From: Nitrospira sp.
Lineage (GTDB): Bacteria; UBA9089; CG2-30-40-21; SBAY01
Assembly (NCBI GenBank): GCA_005239945.1
Contig: SBAY01000298.1
Location: 1-26,120, forward strand
DNA: 26,120 nt
Reading direction: 5' to 3'
Part shown: positions 15,641-24,120 of the stretch, one piece after another
Position numbering within the stretch: position 1 is the stretch's first letter
Layout: each line of letters opens with the position of its first letter
Program-made: the position numbers and the translations under genes
Notes under the pieces: model-generated
The model's database searches: none
What the model saw: only the letters and a program-made list of their open reading frames with translations
Told to the model about the DNA's origin: nothing

Positions 15641-15808
15641 ATGGTTCAAAAATGGTTGATTCAGAGTAACACTTTACTACCTGAACCATCCCGGATTTTA
15701 CCCTTTATGGTTTCATTAGTTAGAAGCAAAAGAATGAAATGCTAAAGCATTAAATCCAAACTAAAGCCGACTAATCAGAGTAAAGATTGTTACCCTGATT
15801 TGAACCAT
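15641..15808. repeat. imperfect inverted repeat in a gene-free stretch
   Basis: ATGGTTCAAA (15641-15650) plus TCAGAGTAACACTTTACT (15661-15678) are mirrored by the complement of 15777-15808 with one substitution and small gaps. The 15590-15980 stretch has no gene. It could be a decayed cassette or a small palindromic element between attC-like sites. Confidence 0.45.
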
Positions 15809-15815
15809 GCCGAAA

Positions 15816-15924
15816 ATAGGCAACGCACCTCCTGCGTAAAAATATCCTTTTGGAAAGATAAACGCAAGTAATATAATGTTGCCTATAAAAAAATAGACGC
15901 AATGCGGATATAAATAAGTTATAT
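15816..15924 (+). other. probable degenerate attC-like site (C2) at the start of the DUF4338-NurA-HerA block
   Basis: GTTATATG at 15918-15925 is the right box. The 23 bases from it are the reverse complement (21 of 23) of the bases ending the left box of site D at 20058, which marks 15918/15919 as the left boundary of that cassette. Further left, ATAGGCAAC (15816-15824) pairs with GTTGCCTAT (15878-15886), and TGCGT with ACGCA. Which left box belongs to the site is unclear. Confidence 0.45.
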
Positions 15925-15981
15925 GAAATAGCAGTTTTTAATTTGGTAAAAATAAGAAAAATTTTTGGTTGAGGGAAGGTT

Positions 15982-17112
15982 ATGAATAAAGAAGACTCTT
16001 TACGAAAGAAAATTATAACTGTTTTAGAAGAGCAAGGTTTCAAAATTAATCCCCATGTTAGACCTGCTGATACTAACAAGAATACACTTAAACAAATACA
16101 ACAAAAGGCAAGATTTGAACAGATAGCTTATCATAAAAAATTCTTGAGGACATATTTTGATGTTGCCAAAACTTACTGTAAAAATGGAACGGATATAGTT
16201 CCAGAAGATATTTGTTTGGAACTGAGGGAAGTTAAATCGAATACTCTTGAAGAGATCCTATTTCGTTGGTGGAACTTTATATGGTGGAGTATTCCTTATC
16301 AACGCTCGTATGGTAGACAAATGAGATTTTTATTGTGGGACAAAACTCACAATATGCCTTTTGGTTTAATTTGCTTACAAAGTCCTGTACTTAAAATATC
16401 TGTTCGTGATAATGCTCTTGGAATACCTAAAGATGAATTAGATACTTGGGTCAATAGGTCAATGAACGCCCAACGAGTTGGAGCTTTACCTCCTTATAAT
16501 AAATTATTGGGCGGGAAAATGGTCGCCCTCTCTTTGGTCTCTAACGAGACAAGAAAAGAGTATAAGAGAAAATATAAGAATTATGTATCTATCATTAAAG
16601 GTAGAAAATTGGACTCGGATCTTTTATTTATTACAACAACAAGTGCATTTGGAAAAAGCAGTTTATATAACCGATTAAAATATAGAGATGAAATGGTGGT
16701 TGAATGTTTGGGTTATACTCAGGGTTCAGGCTCATTTCATATCCCCGAAGATTTATATGAAGAGATGCTTGGGTTGTTATCTGATAAAGGAATTGATGTT
16801 GCCAGATGCTATGGACACGGTCCTTCGAGGAGGCTTAAGCTTTTAAGCGTGGGGTTTAGGTATCTTGGGTTACCAAAGTTTGAATATCATGGCATTAAGC
16901 GAGAGTTCTATTTATTCTCTCTTGTTAAAAATCTAAGAGATGTTATTCAGAAAAACCAAAAACCTATTTGGGTCGATTATCCTTTTGATAAATTAACGGA
17001 TTACTGGAAAGAAAGATGGGCTATGCCAAGGGCGGAAAGAATGCCTGAATGGAAAGATTTCAAAAGTAGTGATTTTTTAAAAAAGACAGAAAAGATGTTG
17101 AAGGAGTTATAA
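15982..17112 (+). CDS. DUF4338 protein, DruA-like
   Basis: A 376-residue protein with the DUF4338 core seen in DruA of Druantia anti-phage systems. Key segments are GRQMRFLLWDK (about 111-121), FGLICLQSPVLKISVRDN, GALPPYNKLLGGKMVAL (167-183), LLFITTTSAFGKSSLYNRL (214-232) and GYTQGSGSFHIPEDLYE (244-260). The start is ATG 15982 after GAGGGAAGG, 64 bases inside the cassette boundary. The stop shares a base with the NurA start (TAATG). The biochemical role of DUF4338 is not settled. Its coupling to NurA and HerA, instead of the large helicase DruE, makes this a different arrangement from classical Druantia. A defence role is inference. Confidence 0.8.
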   Translation: MNKEDSLRKKIITVLEEQGFKINPHVRPADTNKNTLKQIQQKARFEQIAYHKKFLRTYFDVAKTYCKNGTDIVPEDICLELREVKSNTLEEILFRWWNFIWWSIPYQRSYGRQMRFLLWDKTHNMPFGLICLQSPVLKISVRDNALGIPKDELDTWVNRSMNAQRVGALPPYNKLLGGKMVALSLVSNETRKEYKRKYKNYVSIIKGRKLDSDLLFITTTSAFGKSSLYNRLKYRDEMVVECLGYTQGSGSFHIPEDLYEEMLGLLSDKGIDVARCYGHGPSRRLKLLSVGFRYLGLPKFEYHGIKREFYLFSLVKNLRDVIQKNQKPIWVDYPFDKLTDYWKERWAMPRAERMPEWKDFKSSDFLKKTEKMLKEL

Positions 17113-18236
17113 TGGAAAAGATAGAACAAACACCTTTTACTGAATTGCCAGAGGCTTTGGTAGAAGAAATGCTCTCCCAAAGTCAAAATGTGGGAGAGAA
17201 ACTATATAATTCATTTATGGAGATTCAGAAAAATAAGGAAGAAATGAGAAATAGACTAAAAGAGGAAAAGATTTTGAGAAATGATGCCGATGTAGGTTAT
17301 CCTGGTATACCAACAACCTGTGGGGTTGATGGTTCTTATGCAGTTGAAAAACTATTAGCAACCGATTTTGCTGCTTGTGCTGCTGTTGCAATAGAAGGAT
17401 TAACACCTCCCTCAGAAAAAAGATATTGGGAAAAGCCTCATCATAAGGTATCTATACATCCTGAAAAGCATAATCCAGATACAGGCACAGTGTTAAGAGG
17501 GATAATGATGGAAATGGAACTTGAACTTGCAGCAAAAGCTCCTCACGACATAGTTTTCTTAGATGGTTCGCTTACCACACCTTTAATATATATAAATCAA
17601 GCAATAAACAAAATCTTGGAATCTGGCGATTCAATCATGGGTAAAAATCTTACAGAAAATTTTGAGAATTTTCTCAATTCATATAAAACCATTTTAGAAT
17701 CTTCAAGAACTGATAAATTGTGGGTAAGTATGCCAAAATATACTACGAAAAGAGAGTTAGGAAAGGAACTCAACTGGTCATCTCATTATGATGATAGAGC
17801 AATCTTGACAACAATTTTATCACCAGGTGAATTTACCAAACCTATTTTGTTGGAAGAACCTCAAAGCCCATGGCATCTTAAACTACCCACTGGTAAAATT
17901 GATAAGAGTTTTGATGATATAATAAGGAGGGTCCATGTTTTATATTACAGGCCTCATAGTTGGACTTCAGTTTTAAGAGTTGAGATGGCTGCTTCAATTG
18001 CAACAAATACCTCTCGAATAGCACTTTTGCTTCAAGGGCTGAAATATCAATGTGGAACGCCTGGTATTCTTGAGCCATATCCTCTCTATATGGCAGATAG
18101 GATGGTAAAACATCTTGGAAGTGCAATTCCTGCATTTAGACAGGCAGCTACCAGACGAATGACAGAATTACATCAAGGAGATGTAGGAGAAATTTTCTTC
18201 AGTATGCATGGTTTTAGAACCGAAAGTGGGAGGTAA
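17112..18236 (+). CDS. nurA: NurA-family 5'-3' nuclease
   Basis: A 374-residue NurA-domain protein. Metal-binding motifs expected for NurA are visible: CGVDGSYAVEK with D73, and DIVFLDGSLTTP with D151. A C-terminal EPYPLYMADRMVKHLGSAIPAFR segment matches the family's conserved P-Y-P-L-x-x-A-D region. AAGGAG (17101-17106) is 5 bases before ATG 17112, and the start overlaps the DUF4338 stop by one base. In archaea NurA nuclease works with the HerA translocase on DNA ends; the same partner follows 9 bases downstream. Together with DUF4338 this may be a DNA-degrading defence complex (inference). Confidence 0.82.
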   Translation: MEKIEQTPFTELPEALVEEMLSQSQNVGEKLYNSFMEIQKNKEEMRNRLKEEKILRNDADVGYPGIPTTCGVDGSYAVEKLLATDFAACAAVAIEGLTPPSEKRYWEKPHHKVSIHPEKHNPDTGTVLRGIMMEMELELAAKAPHDIVFLDGSLTTPLIYINQAINKILESGDSIMGKNLTENFENFLNSYKTILESSRTDKLWVSMPKYTTKRELGKELNWSSHYDDRAILTTILSPGEFTKPILLEEPQSPWHLKLPTGKIDKSFDDIIRRVHVLYYRPHSWTSVLRVEMAASIATNTSRIALLLQGLKYQCGTPGILEPYPLYMADRMVKHLGSAIPAFRQAATRRMTELHQGDVGEIFFSMHGFRTESGR

Positions 18237-18245
18237 ATAAATATT

Positions 18246-20003
18246 ATGACTAATAAAAATACTAATATTGAACAATTAATCAGTTCCTCTGAGCGGATTG
18301 GAACGATAGGGTCTCCTTCTTCCACCAGTAAGCTTTCTTTAGACATTCTTGGAACAGCGATTAACAAAAAATTAGTGGGTGAACTTGCTCTTTTTAACTT
18401 TTCTCAAGATGGAAAATCTCATTATGCATTAGGACAAATAACAGAAGTTCAACTTAAAAATATCTGGCTTGAGGATCCAACAATAAGGTCTCTTGCAAGG
18501 CAAAGGGGACAGGTTAATCCTGTAAGTGGGCAGCAAGATACTCATCTTGGAGATATGGCAGTAAGTGCTGTATTTAGTGATGATAGTAGTAAATTTGAAC
18601 CCAGTATTTTGGGAACTGTTCCAGCTACAGGGACATTTATCCATTTAGCTACTGATCAGATATTAGATAAGCTGTTAGAAAGATATCGGGATGAAATATG
18701 TTACTTAGGCCATGTATACGGTTCAACCCCTAAATTACCTCTTTGGTTTAAACATTTTGGGACAGGAGCTCATGGGGCAGGAGAGGCATATCACCTTGGA
18801 ATCTTTGGGAAGACTGGTTCTGGCAAATCAGTTCTGGCTAAGATGATCCTCTTATCTTATGCAAGATATTCTGATATGGCTATATTTGTTATAGACCCGC
18901 AGGGTGAGTTTTCAAAAGATGTAAGAGAGGAACTGAGAGCAGAAGGTTTTCCCTTAAATTTATCCAGTGTTCTTTCACACCTAAACAAAGAGGTAATAAT
19001 CAGAAGTGTTAGAGAATTGGTTTTGGATAGATGGGACCTTTTCAGTGAAATCCTCTATGAATCTGCTTTCTTTGAACGCCTCTCGATTCCAAAAGGGGAG
19101 AATAGAAGGATAGCATCAGGAGTTTTAGCAGAGAGATTGCAAAGGGCACATGTTACATTGCAAGATTTATATAACCGTGTATCTTTTAATCGTGCATGGC
19201 AAATTCTTGGGGATGGAAATGTTCAGATGCAATTCTATAGATCTCAGGAATCTCGTGATAGATTTAACACAGTTTATCGTGAAGCAAACCAGGATGAATT
19301 TTTTAATAACCTCTGGCTTCCTGTTGCCGAACTATTCAGAAGAAATCGCCCAAATGTCGTTAGTGTGGATAACCTTATAAGCCAAACATTTGATTTAAAT
19401 AGAACTCGCCGTCCTGTTGTGGTGATAGATTTATCCAGAGAAATGGCAACAGGACTTTTTTGGAATGATACCATCCAAGCATTGGTTATAAAAAGACTAT
19501 TGGATGGGTTGACTTATACGGCTGAGCATGCTTACCAACAGAATAGATTTTTAAACACCCTGGTTATCTTGGATGAAGCACACAGATTAGCTCCAAGAGA
19601 AAAAATTGAAAATGAAAAACAGGAAAGTGTTAGACTTTCACTTCTGGATGCAGTAAGAACTACCAGAAAGTATGGGCTTGGATGGATGTTTATCAGCCAG
19701 ACATTATCAAGTTTGCATAGAGAGATTATTGGGCAACTGAGAATTTGTTTCTTTGGGTTTGGTTTAGCCTTAGGAACCGAGTTTATGTCTCTTAAAGAAA
19801 TCATTGGGGGAGATCCTAACGCGCTAAAACTGTATCAGTCGTTCCGCGATCCACATAGTGCTTTTGATATTGCTTCTCGACAATATGCATTTATGACGGT
19901 AGGGCCTGTTTCACCTTTATCTTTTGCTGGAACACCATTATTTCTGACAGCATTCAATACTCTAGAGGAATTTCTCAGGATAAATGGATTGATGGGATAT
20001 TAA
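18246..20003 (+). CDS. herA: HerA-family ATPase / DNA translocase
   Basis: A 585-residue FtsK/HerA-superfamily ATPase. An N-terminal beta-rich HAS-barrel-like region (about 15-160) precedes the motor. Walker A is GKTGSGKS (188-195), the FVIDPQGEF motif (214-222) is typical of HerA/VirB4-like ATPases, Walker B is VILDEAHRLAP (440-450), and TTRKYGLGWMFISQ (472-485) holds a likely arginine finger and sensor. HerA hexamers translocate on duplex DNA and activate NurA. GGGAGG lies upstream of ATG 18246. It is the last gene of the three-gene unit and ends 48 bases before the left box of attC-like site D. Confidence 0.88.
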   Translation: MTNKNTNIEQLISSSERIGTIGSPSSTSKLSLDILGTAINKKLVGELALFNFSQDGKSHYALGQITEVQLKNIWLEDPTIRSLARQRGQVNPVSGQQDTHLGDMAVSAVFSDDSSKFEPSILGTVPATGTFIHLATDQILDKLLERYRDEICYLGHVYGSTPKLPLWFKHFGTGAHGAGEAYHLGIFGKTGSGKSVLAKMILLSYARYSDMAIFVIDPQGEFSKDVREELRAEGFPLNLSSVLSHLNKEVIIRSVRELVLDRWDLFSEILYESAFFERLSIPKGENRRIASGVLAERLQRAHVTLQDLYNRVSFNRAWQILGDGNVQMQFYRSQESRDRFNTVYREANQDEFFNNLWLPVAELFRRNRPNVVSVDNLISQTFDLNRTRRPVVVIDLSREMATGLFWNDTIQALVIKRLLDGLTYTAEHAYQQNRFLNTLVILDEAHRLAPREKIENEKQESVRLSLLDAVRTTRKYGLGWMFISQTLSSLHREIIGQLRICFFGFGLALGTEFMSLKEIIGGDPNALKLYQSFRDPHSAFDIASRQYAFMTVGPVSPLSFAGTPLFLTAFNTLEEFLRINGLMGY

Positions 20004-20050
20004 AATATGACTGAAAAATATATTATCAAATAGTGAAAAAACTGCCATTT

Positions 20051-20123
20051 CATATAACAGCGTATTTGCGACGCTTCGGTAAATTGCCTAAAGGCAACTT
20101 CGCAAATACGCAAATCATTAGGT
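20051..20123 (+). other. attC-like recombination site D, mutated cleavage base
   Basis: Left box CATATAAC (20051-20058) and a perfect 12-base stem GCGTATTTGCGA (20060-20071) with TCGCAAATACGC (20100-20111). The inner TTGCC/GGCAA and the spacer AAATC match site B closely. The right box reads ATTAGGT (20117-20123) instead of GTTRRRY: the base before the TT is A, not G. The left flank through the box (20036-20058) is complementary to the start of the same block at 15918. Confidence 0.75.
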
Positions 20124-20162
20124 GAAATTTGACTTAAGTTGAATACCTCGAGGATGTCGACG

Positions 20163-20963
20163 ATGACAAAAATTGTGGAAATAAGCGAAATTTTTAAACA
20201 GAAATTGGCTATGCAATATTCACCAATTGGTTTTTACTTTGCGAATAAGAAACCCGAAAGGGCTATAGGGGTTGAAAAGCCAGGGAATGGCTGTATCATG
20301 CCATTGATATTGGCAAGTGCCAGAGGTAAAACTGTAGCCTTTGATGAGAACTCCACAGGTTGGGAGTGTTCAGCCTTTCATTTGGGTTATAAAGATTGGA
20401 TTTTCGAGGGAATAGAATATTTCCTATCCCATGGGTTTTTGTTTAGAGCATGTGAGCGATTTGTTAAGACACCTGAGTTAGCAAAGAGATATGTTGAATC
20501 CTTAAGACCCCAGGAGAAAACCAAAGGTGCTGTTGTTTTCAAACCACTGGAAAAATTTAGCGACTTAGAGAAACCTGAGGTTGTTATATTTTTTGCCAAT
20601 CCCGACCAACTTAGTGCTTTGGTCTATCTGTTATACTTTGATGCTCCACAAGAGGAAAATCGTATTGTAGCAAGATTTGCCTCAGCATGTGGTTCTATTA
20701 TTACTTTGCCATTGCGATACGCACGAGGTGGTGAGAAAAAGGCGGTTTGGGGACTTCACGATATCTTCGCAAGAGCAAGGTTACCAAAAGAATTGATGAC
20801 TCTTGCCTTCCCCTTTGATCTGCTGGTGGAAATGTGGAAAGAGATGAAAGAAAGTTTTTTATATACCGAAAGATGGAATAATATTGCACAAAGAATTCAA
20901 AATGACTTCTGCAAAATGAAAAATGTTAAGCAAGGAAGGAAAGATATGCCACAAAGTCACTAA
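20163..20963 (+). CDS. DUF169-family protein
   Basis: A 266-residue soluble protein of the DUF169 (COG2043) family: YSPIGFYFANKKPE, GCIMPLILASARGKTVAFD, CSAFHLGYKD, then VVIFFANPDQLSALVYLLYFD and the cysteine-containing FASACGSIITLP. Several conserved cysteines suggest metal or cofactor binding, but no function is established. The start is ATG 20163, with GAGG (20150-20153) upstream; TTG 20139 and ATG 20154 lack good sites. It begins 45 bases after site D, like a cassette gene, but no attC follows. Its last residues (GRKDMPQSH) and stop codon are provided by the palindromic repeat at 20948. Confidence 0.8.
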   Translation: MTKIVEISEIFKQKLAMQYSPIGFYFANKKPERAIGVEKPGNGCIMPLILASARGKTVAFDENSTGWECSAFHLGYKDWIFEGIEYFLSHGFLFRACERFVKTPELAKRYVESLRPQEKTKGAVVFKPLEKFSDLEKPEVVIFFANPDQLSALVYLLYFDAPQEENRIVARFASACGSIITLPLRYARGGEKKAVWGLHDIFARARLPKELMTLAFPFDLLVEMWKEMKESFLYTERWNNIAQRIQNDFCKMKNVKQGRKDMPQSH

Positions 20964-21072
20964 GACACAAAGAATTAGCATTGAGCAAAGAGCACGGAGC
21001 ACAGAAATTCTTTTTCTCCAAGCTCTATGCTCCAAGCTCAAAGCTCTTTTAGTGTCTTTGTGACTTTGTGGC
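20932..21072. repeat. palindromic repeat, CCACAAAGTCAC type
   Basis: GCCACAAAGTCAC plus eight further bases (20948-20968) is complementary to 21052-21072 (20 of 21). The interior contains loosely mirrored GAGCA/TGCTC words. The segment 20932-20971 is a close copy of 11843-11882. The left arm overlaps the end of the DUF169 gene. Confidence 0.7.
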
Positions 21073-21115
21073 TAAATTAAGCACTATTTCCCGAATGTCT
21101 CCCTTTCGATTTGTA

Positions 21116-21144
21116 TTGACAATAAAGCAAAAAAGTGGTAGAAT
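21116..21144 (+). promoter_or_regulatory. sigma-70-type promoter for the UPF0182 gene
   Basis: TTGACA (21116-21121), a 17-base spacer and TAGAAT (21139-21144). The ribosome binding site AAAGGAGG (21153-21160) follows closely, so the leader would be very short. Confidence 0.7.
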
Positions 21145-21169
21145 AAAGGCATAAAGGAGGCAAAGTAAA

Positions 21170-23881
21170 ATGAATGCAAGAAAAATAGTTATATGGTTAG
21201 TAGGTTTGTTGTTTATTTTAAGTTCTTTGGGAGGCAAGATAGTTAATCTATACACCGATTGGATCTGGTTTGACTCAGTTGAGTTTGAGGCTGTATTCCT
21301 GAAGATATTGACCTCTAAAATCTGGCTGGGGGTAATTGCCGGCGTCCTTTTCTTTTTGTTAACCTTTATTAATCCCTTTTGGGCCGCTGTGTTTTCTCCA
21401 AAAAGAAAGCTCCTGGTGATAGAACCTGATTTGTTTGAGATACCAAATAAAGAAAAATACGAACCACATTTAAACAAAATTTTATTAGGCTCTGTCTTTC
21501 TTATGGCTGTTTTTGTTGCCTTCGGCTCTGCGGGAAAATGGATGGAATTTCTTCAATTTATAAGTCCTGCATCTTTTGGCTCACTTGACCCCATTTTCTC
21601 CAAAGACATCAGCTTTTATGTCTTTAAATTACCGTTTATAAAATATGTCTATCAACTCCTATGTTTTAGCATTGGATTAGGGGCAATATTAACTATTGGT
21701 GTGTATCTCTTTGGAGGGGGACTGCGGATAACCACACGGGGATTACGAATGGCAGCGTCACTTAAGATTCATATTTGTCTCCTGGCAAGTTTAATCTTAG
21801 TTTTAATCAGCCTTGGTTATAATTTGAGTATGTATGAATTACTTTATTCACCGAGGGGGGTAGTCTTTGGGGCAAGTTTTACGGATATTCATGCCGTCTT
21901 GCCTGTGCTTAAAATCCTTTTTGGGTTAGGATTAATTACCGCCGTTGCTTTTCTGATAAATATCTTTTTTACTAATTGGAAAATAGTGCTCGGGTTATGT
22001 GGATTAATGTTACTTATATCGGTGGTCGGTGGTAAAATTTATCCTGAAATTATCCAGCGATTTCAAGTGGCACCTAATGAGATAAGGATGGAAGAGCCGT
22101 ATATAAAATTGAATATTAAATACACCCGAGCCGCCTATAATCTCGATGAAGTCCAGACAAAGGAATTCCCGGCTGAAGAAACCTTGACCGCTCAGGATAT
22201 AAAAGCCAATACTCTGACCATAAAAAATATTCGATTATGGGACCAGGAGCCACTTCTGGCTACTTATGGACAGTTACAAGAGATTCGGACCTATTATAAA
22301 TTTGTTGATGTGGATAATGATAGATATGTAATTAATGGTGAATATCGTCAGGTAATGCTTTCCCCAAGAGAGCTATCTTATGAACATCTACCAAGCAAGA
22401 TATGGATGAATGAACATCTTACTTATACACATGGTTATGGGATTTGTCTGGGGCCCGTGAACAGGATTTCTAAGGAAGGCTTACCTGAATTTATGATTAA
22501 AGATATTCCACCTGTCTCGCTGACGGACCTTAAGTTAAAGCAACCTGAAATTTATTATGGTGAATTACCTAATGAATATTGTTTTGTCCAGACTAAGGCA
22601 AAGGAATTTGACTATCCGGCTGGAGATAAGAATGTCTATACTAACTATACCGGCAAAGGGGATATTCCAATCGATTCATTATTTCGAAAGATGTTATTTG
22701 CTCTGAAATTTCAAGAACCTAAGATATTTTTCTCAAACGAGATTACCGAAAAAAGCAAGATAATGTTATATCGGGGAATAAAAGAGCGAATAGAGAAGGT
22801 ATGTCCCTTTATTAGTTATGACCGTGACCCATACATGGTTTTATCCGATGGGAGATTATATTGGATTTGTGATGGATATACCGTAACCAATATGTATCCA
22901 TACTCAGAACCTATGTATCCAAAAACCATGGGCAGGGCAAATAATTATATCAGGAATTCAGTCAAGGTAGTAATCGATGCCTACAACGGGGATATGAAAT
23001 TCTATATCAGTGATAAGGATGACCCGATTATTCAGAGCTATACGAGGATATTTCCTGGAGTTTTTTTACCATTAGAGAATATGTCTCCTGATTTAAGGAA
23101 TCATCTTAGGTATCCGGTGGATATGTTCACTATTCAGGCAATGATGTATAGTGCCTACCACATGCATGACCCACAGGTATTTTATAATAAAGAAGACCTA
23201 TGGGCTATACCTAAAAAGGTTGTGGGAGAAACTACGCAAGCCATGGAACCCTACTATACCATTATGAAATTAGCCGGGGAGGAAAAAGAGGAGTTTATCT
23301 TGATGATTCCATTTACCCCTGCTCGCAAAGATAATATGATAGCCTGGCTGGCGGCAAGATGTGATGCACCAAATTATGGTAAGTTGTTAGCTTATAATTT
23401 CCCCAAGGAGAAGTTGATTTATGGGCCGACTCAAATCGAGGCGAGAATTAATCAGGATGCAGAAATATCCCAACAATTATCGCTCTGGGACCAACGCGGA
23501 TCCAATGTCAATCGCGGAAGTTTATTGGTCATACCTATTGAAAATTCCCTGCTTTATGTTCAACCACTTTATTTGGTTGCCCAGGAAGGTAAAATCCCCG
23601 AATTAAAAAGGGTCATTGTCGGTTTTGGCGATAGGATTGCTATGAAAGAAAATTTAGAGCAATCCCTATCAGAGATTTTTGGTGGGGTGATAACTCCAAC
23701 ACAAATTAAGGAAAAAGAAGAGGTAAAAGAAGAAAAACCTCTGTCAATCAAAGAACTTGCGGCACAAGGATTAGCCTATTTCCAAAATGCAGAAAAACAC
23801 CTGCGCGAAGGAAATTGGGCTGGATTTGGAGAACAACTACAGAAGATAAAGGAAATACTTAAGACTTTAGGAAAACAATAG
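21170..23881 (+). CDS. UPF0182 family membrane protein
   Basis: A 903-residue protein. Seven membrane segments lie in the first 300 residues, for example VIWLVGLLFILSSLGG, LGVIAGVLFFLLTFI, LGSVFLMAVFVAFG, ICLLASLILVLISLGY and IVLGLCGLMLLISVVGG. A large soluble domain follows (about 300-840), with the family-typical IRLWDQEPL, TYGQLQEIRTYYKF, YWICDGYTVTNMYPYS, SVKVVIDAYNGDMKFYI and GSNVNRGSLLVIPIENSLLYVQPLYL. The C-terminus carries an acidic linker and a helical tail. Length and layout match UPF0182/COG1615, whose function is unknown. Start at ATG 21170 with an excellent binding site. It is likely monocistronic, with its own promoter in front and a 200-base palindrome behind. Confidence 0.9.
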   Translation: MNARKIVIWLVGLLFILSSLGGKIVNLYTDWIWFDSVEFEAVFLKILTSKIWLGVIAGVLFFLLTFINPFWAAVFSPKRKLLVIEPDLFEIPNKEKYEPHLNKILLGSVFLMAVFVAFGSAGKWMEFLQFISPASFGSLDPIFSKDISFYVFKLPFIKYVYQLLCFSIGLGAILTIGVYLFGGGLRITTRGLRMAASLKIHICLLASLILVLISLGYNLSMYELLYSPRGVVFGASFTDIHAVLPVLKILFGLGLITAVAFLINIFFTNWKIVLGLCGLMLLISVVGGKIYPEIIQRFQVAPNEIRMEEPYIKLNIKYTRAAYNLDEVQTKEFPAEETLTAQDIKANTLTIKNIRLWDQEPLLATYGQLQEIRTYYKFVDVDNDRYVINGEYRQVMLSPRELSYEHLPSKIWMNEHLTYTHGYGICLGPVNRISKEGLPEFMIKDIPPVSLTDLKLKQPEIYYGELPNEYCFVQTKAKEFDYPAGDKNVYTNYTGKGDIPIDSLFRKMLFALKFQEPKIFFSNEITEKSKIMLYRGIKERIEKVCPFISYDRDPYMVLSDGRLYWICDGYTVTNMYPYSEPMYPKTMGRANNYIRNSVKVVIDAYNGDMKFYISDKDDPIIQSYTRIFPGVFLPLENMSPDLRNHLRYPVDMFTIQAMMYSAYHMHDPQVFYNKEDLWAIPKKVVGETTQAMEPYYTIMKLAGEEKEEFILMIPFTPARKDNMIAWLAARCDAPNYGKLLAYNFPKEKLIYGPTQIEARINQDAEISQQLSLWDQRGSNVNRGSLLVIPIENSLLYVQPLYLVAQEGKIPELKRVIVGFGDRIAMKENLEQSLSEIFGGVITPTQIKEKEEVKEEKPLSIKELAAQGLAYFQNAEKHLREGNWAGFGEQLQKIKEILKTLGKQ

Positions 23882-23896
23882 GTGAGGAAAGCGGGA

Positions 23897-24098
23897 CTTC
23901 AATTCAGACATTAGACTTCAGACTTTAGACATCAGACTTAGAGTAAACATTCAGCGTTCAGCTGTCAGCGGTCAGATGGAGGAAAAGATAATGTATGAAC
24001 ACCTGTCTCATCCAAAAATTGAAAGCATAAGCTTCCGGCTAACCGCTTATGACTTAAGTCTTTAGTCTTTAGTCTATGGTCTAATGTCTGAATTGAAG
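23897..24098. repeat. palindromic repeat element, CAGACTTTAGAC type
   Basis: The arms 23897-23930 and 24065-24098 are complementary at 29 of 34 positions. The interior has further short words (TCAGCTGTCAGC, CATAAGC/GCTTATG). Related TCTGATGTCTG words occur at 9925-9980. It fills the gap between the UPF0182 gene and mltG. No gene was seen inside. Confidence 0.7.
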
Positions 24099-24120
24099 AT
24101 ATATTAAAGTAGAGGGCAGT

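Noticed and set aside
20948..21072. The palindrome after the DUF169 gene as a sixth attC site
   Set aside because: It lacks RYYYAAC/GTTRRRY boxes and its flank does not mirror the start at 20118.
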